Positions 5,505 through 6,207 of a DNA stretch of 6,207 bases are shown piece by piece. The notes beneath the pieces were generated by a model, which saw only the letters and a list, made by a program, of their open reading frames with translations, ran no database searches and was not told the origin of the DNA. The stretch is from the NCBI GenBank assembly GCA_021203745.1, contig JAJQAP010000056.1:1-6207 (forward strand). The letters run 5' to 3'. The first letter of the stretch is position 1; each line of letters starts with the position of its first letter. A program made the position numbers and the translations under genes. The DNA is from Coprobacillus sp. (GTDB taxonomy: Bacteria > Bacillota_I > Bacilli_A > RFN20 > CAG-826).

Positions 5505-6089
5505 ATGTCAAAAGGAAAAGATTTAGTCTTAAATAATCATGATAAAAAATTCATTACAAATAAAGCATCTTTTATTGTAGTAGTTATATCTTTCGCTTTA
5601 TCCATCATTGACATGGGTCTAATTTCGAGTTGTGATTACTCCACCAGTGCTATAATAGAAGCTGTTGTGGCGTTTCTGCTTGAGGGAGTATGTTCACTAG
5701 TTTTTCTAGTTGGAATTGTTACCTGCTCCATATATGTTGCTAAGAAAAAAATAGGAATCACTATGTTAATAACTGATATCATACTTTTTTTGGTATGGAT
5801 TTTAACTACTGTTGTCATTTTAATTTCGATTATATATATAATTGGTGGTCCTGGTTCTGATGATCCAGAAAATCAGTATTATAAGAATATTGATAATTAC
5901 CATTTTAATGTTGTTTATTTTGAACATTACTCTGCAACATTCGATATAAGAACATCCGCAACAACTATATCTTATGACTATTATTTTCCATATATCAATT
6001 TTGTTGGCAATTTAATAGTAAGTGCAGTGATTATACCTTTGTATGTAAAAGAATATGCAAAACATAAAAGCGAACATCAAATTGAGTAG
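5505..6089 (+). CDS. Four-helix membrane protein, partner of the module 2 peptidase
   Basis: This 194-residue protein has exactly the same length as the copy at 3480 and aligns with it from end to end. Hydrophobic segments lie at about 20-40, 52-78, 85-114 and 160-182. Basic clusters (AKKKIG at 79-84, KEYAKHKSE at 182-190) again place both termini in the cytoplasm. The outside loop keeps NYHFN, EHY and the D.RT pattern, but its first half (114-130) has changed from a GPWKGENPDAQ type to a GPGSDDPENQ type. The third helix is also poorly conserved, while segments 1 and 4 are almost unchanged. This would fit a conserved membrane core with a loop that follows a diverging partner, but that is inference. 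It is the last plus-strand gene and ends 18 nt before a strong terminator. No known family is recognised. Confidence 0.8.
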   Translation: MSKGKDLVLNNHDKKFITNKASFIVVVISFALSIIDMGLISSCDYSTSAIIEAVVAFLLEGVCSLVFLVGIVTCSIYVAKKKIGITMLITDIILFLVWILTTVVILISIIYIIGGPGSDDPENQYYKNIDNYHFNVVYFEHYSATFDIRTSATTISYDYYFPYINFVGNLIVSAVIIPLYVKEYAKHKSEHQIE

Positions 6090-6106
6090 AAACTCTTAAA
6101 CACATA

Positions 6107-6140
6107 AATAAAAACCCTAGGTTTCCCTAGGGTTTTTATT
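6107..6140. terminator. Bidirectional intrinsic terminator between module 2 and tuf
   Basis: A perfect 15-bp stem pairs AATAAAAACCCTAGG (6107-6121) with CCTAGGGTTTTTATT (6126-6140) around a TTTC loop. The GC-rich core is flanked by A5 on one side and T5 on the other, so it can stop transcription from both directions. This fits the convergent genes on either side. Confidence 0.92.
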
Positions 6141-6153
6141 ATTAACTTGTCTA

Positions 6154-6207
6154 TTATTTTAAGATTTCGTTAACTGTGCCCGCACCAACGGTTCTACCAC
6201 CTTCACG
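6154..6207 (-). CDS. tuf: Elongation factor Tu, last 17 codons (5' part outside window)
   Basis: The minus strand reads REGGRTVGAGTVNEILK followed by TAA (complement of 6154-6156). REGGRTVGAG is the hallmark near-C-terminal motif of bacterial EF-Tu, the GTPase that delivers aminoacyl-tRNA to the ribosome. Only domain 3's final strand is visible. The gene is convergent with the module array and separated from it by the bidirectional terminator, so this marks the edge between accessory and core genome. Confidence 0.95.
   Translation of the reverse strand, partial: REGGRTVGAGTVNEILK

Larger units (their letters stand above)
4063..6089 (+). repeat. Tandem duplication, unit 2
   Basis: This is the second direct copy of the leader, peptidase and membrane-protein unit. 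Local DNA identity is highest near the 3' end of the membrane genes, for example ATAGTAAGTGCAGTGATTAT and ATGCAAAACATAAAAGCGAA. That may reflect constraint on the last helix or local gene conversion. Confidence 0.8.

Noticed and set aside
5636..5818. Minus-strand open frame opposite the second membrane gene
   Set aside because: Antisense shadow of a conserved gene without its own start signals.
2053..6089. Bacteriocin locus with a small peptide precursor and C39 processing transporter
   Set aside because: No small peptide gene with a double-Gly leader and no ABC transporter domains are visible; the peptidase is fused to a prodomain-like module instead.
1..6207. Mycoplasma-type code with TGA as Trp
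   Set aside because: All long genes use TGG for Trp and contain no in-frame TGA; the one TGA used as a stop (326-328) fits the paralogue length.
1..6207. CRISPR array, tRNA or rRNA genes, insertion sequence ends
   Set aside because: No short regularly spaced repeats, no cloverleaf or rRNA signatures and no transposase motifs or terminal inverted repeats were seen.

Overview
The window is AT-rich and reads with the standard bacterial code: all Trp codons in the long genes are TGG, and no TGA falls inside them. At the right edge, on the minus strand, is the last 17 codons of tuf (elongation factor Tu). Low GC, the EF-Tu tail and strong AGGAGG-type ribosome binding sites suggest a low-GC Firmicute or a relative of the Mollicutes that does not recode TGA (Erysipelotrichia, Acholeplasma/Izemoplasma or uncultured gut Bacilli type). 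The species cannot be named from this window.

Layout, left to right. (1) 2-328: the 3' end of a membrane-protein gene. (2) 325-658: a frameshifted, truncated cysteine-peptidase-like gene that starts inside the last codons of (1). (3) 641-944, minus strand: the decayed C-terminal end of what looks like a Fic-family protein, abutting the break in (2). (4) 947-2044: an intact Mbeg1-like (DUF2974) alpha/beta hydrolase. (5) 2134-4064: an intact two-gene module, a 447-aa exported papain-fold cysteine peptidase candidate followed 2 nt later by a 194-aa protein with four membrane segments. (6) 4153-6089: a second, diverged copy of the same module, whose peptidase gene is cut short by a frameshift at an A8 run. 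(7) A perfect 15-bp bidirectional terminator, then tuf on the other strand.

The main story is a tandem array of a repeated pair: a secreted putative protease with an N-terminal prodomain-like module, plus a small four-helix membrane partner. Two copies are almost complete, and the left edge holds fragments of at least one more. Each full module is preceded by a two-tier hairpin ending in a T run and ends in (or runs into) another one, so each looks like its own transcription unit. I do not recognise a characterised system with this composition. Its role (for example protease with dedicated membrane partner, immunity, or surface processing) is inference only. The Fic remnant and the DUF2974 gene appear to have broken into the array, replacing the distal part of the leftmost peptidase gene.
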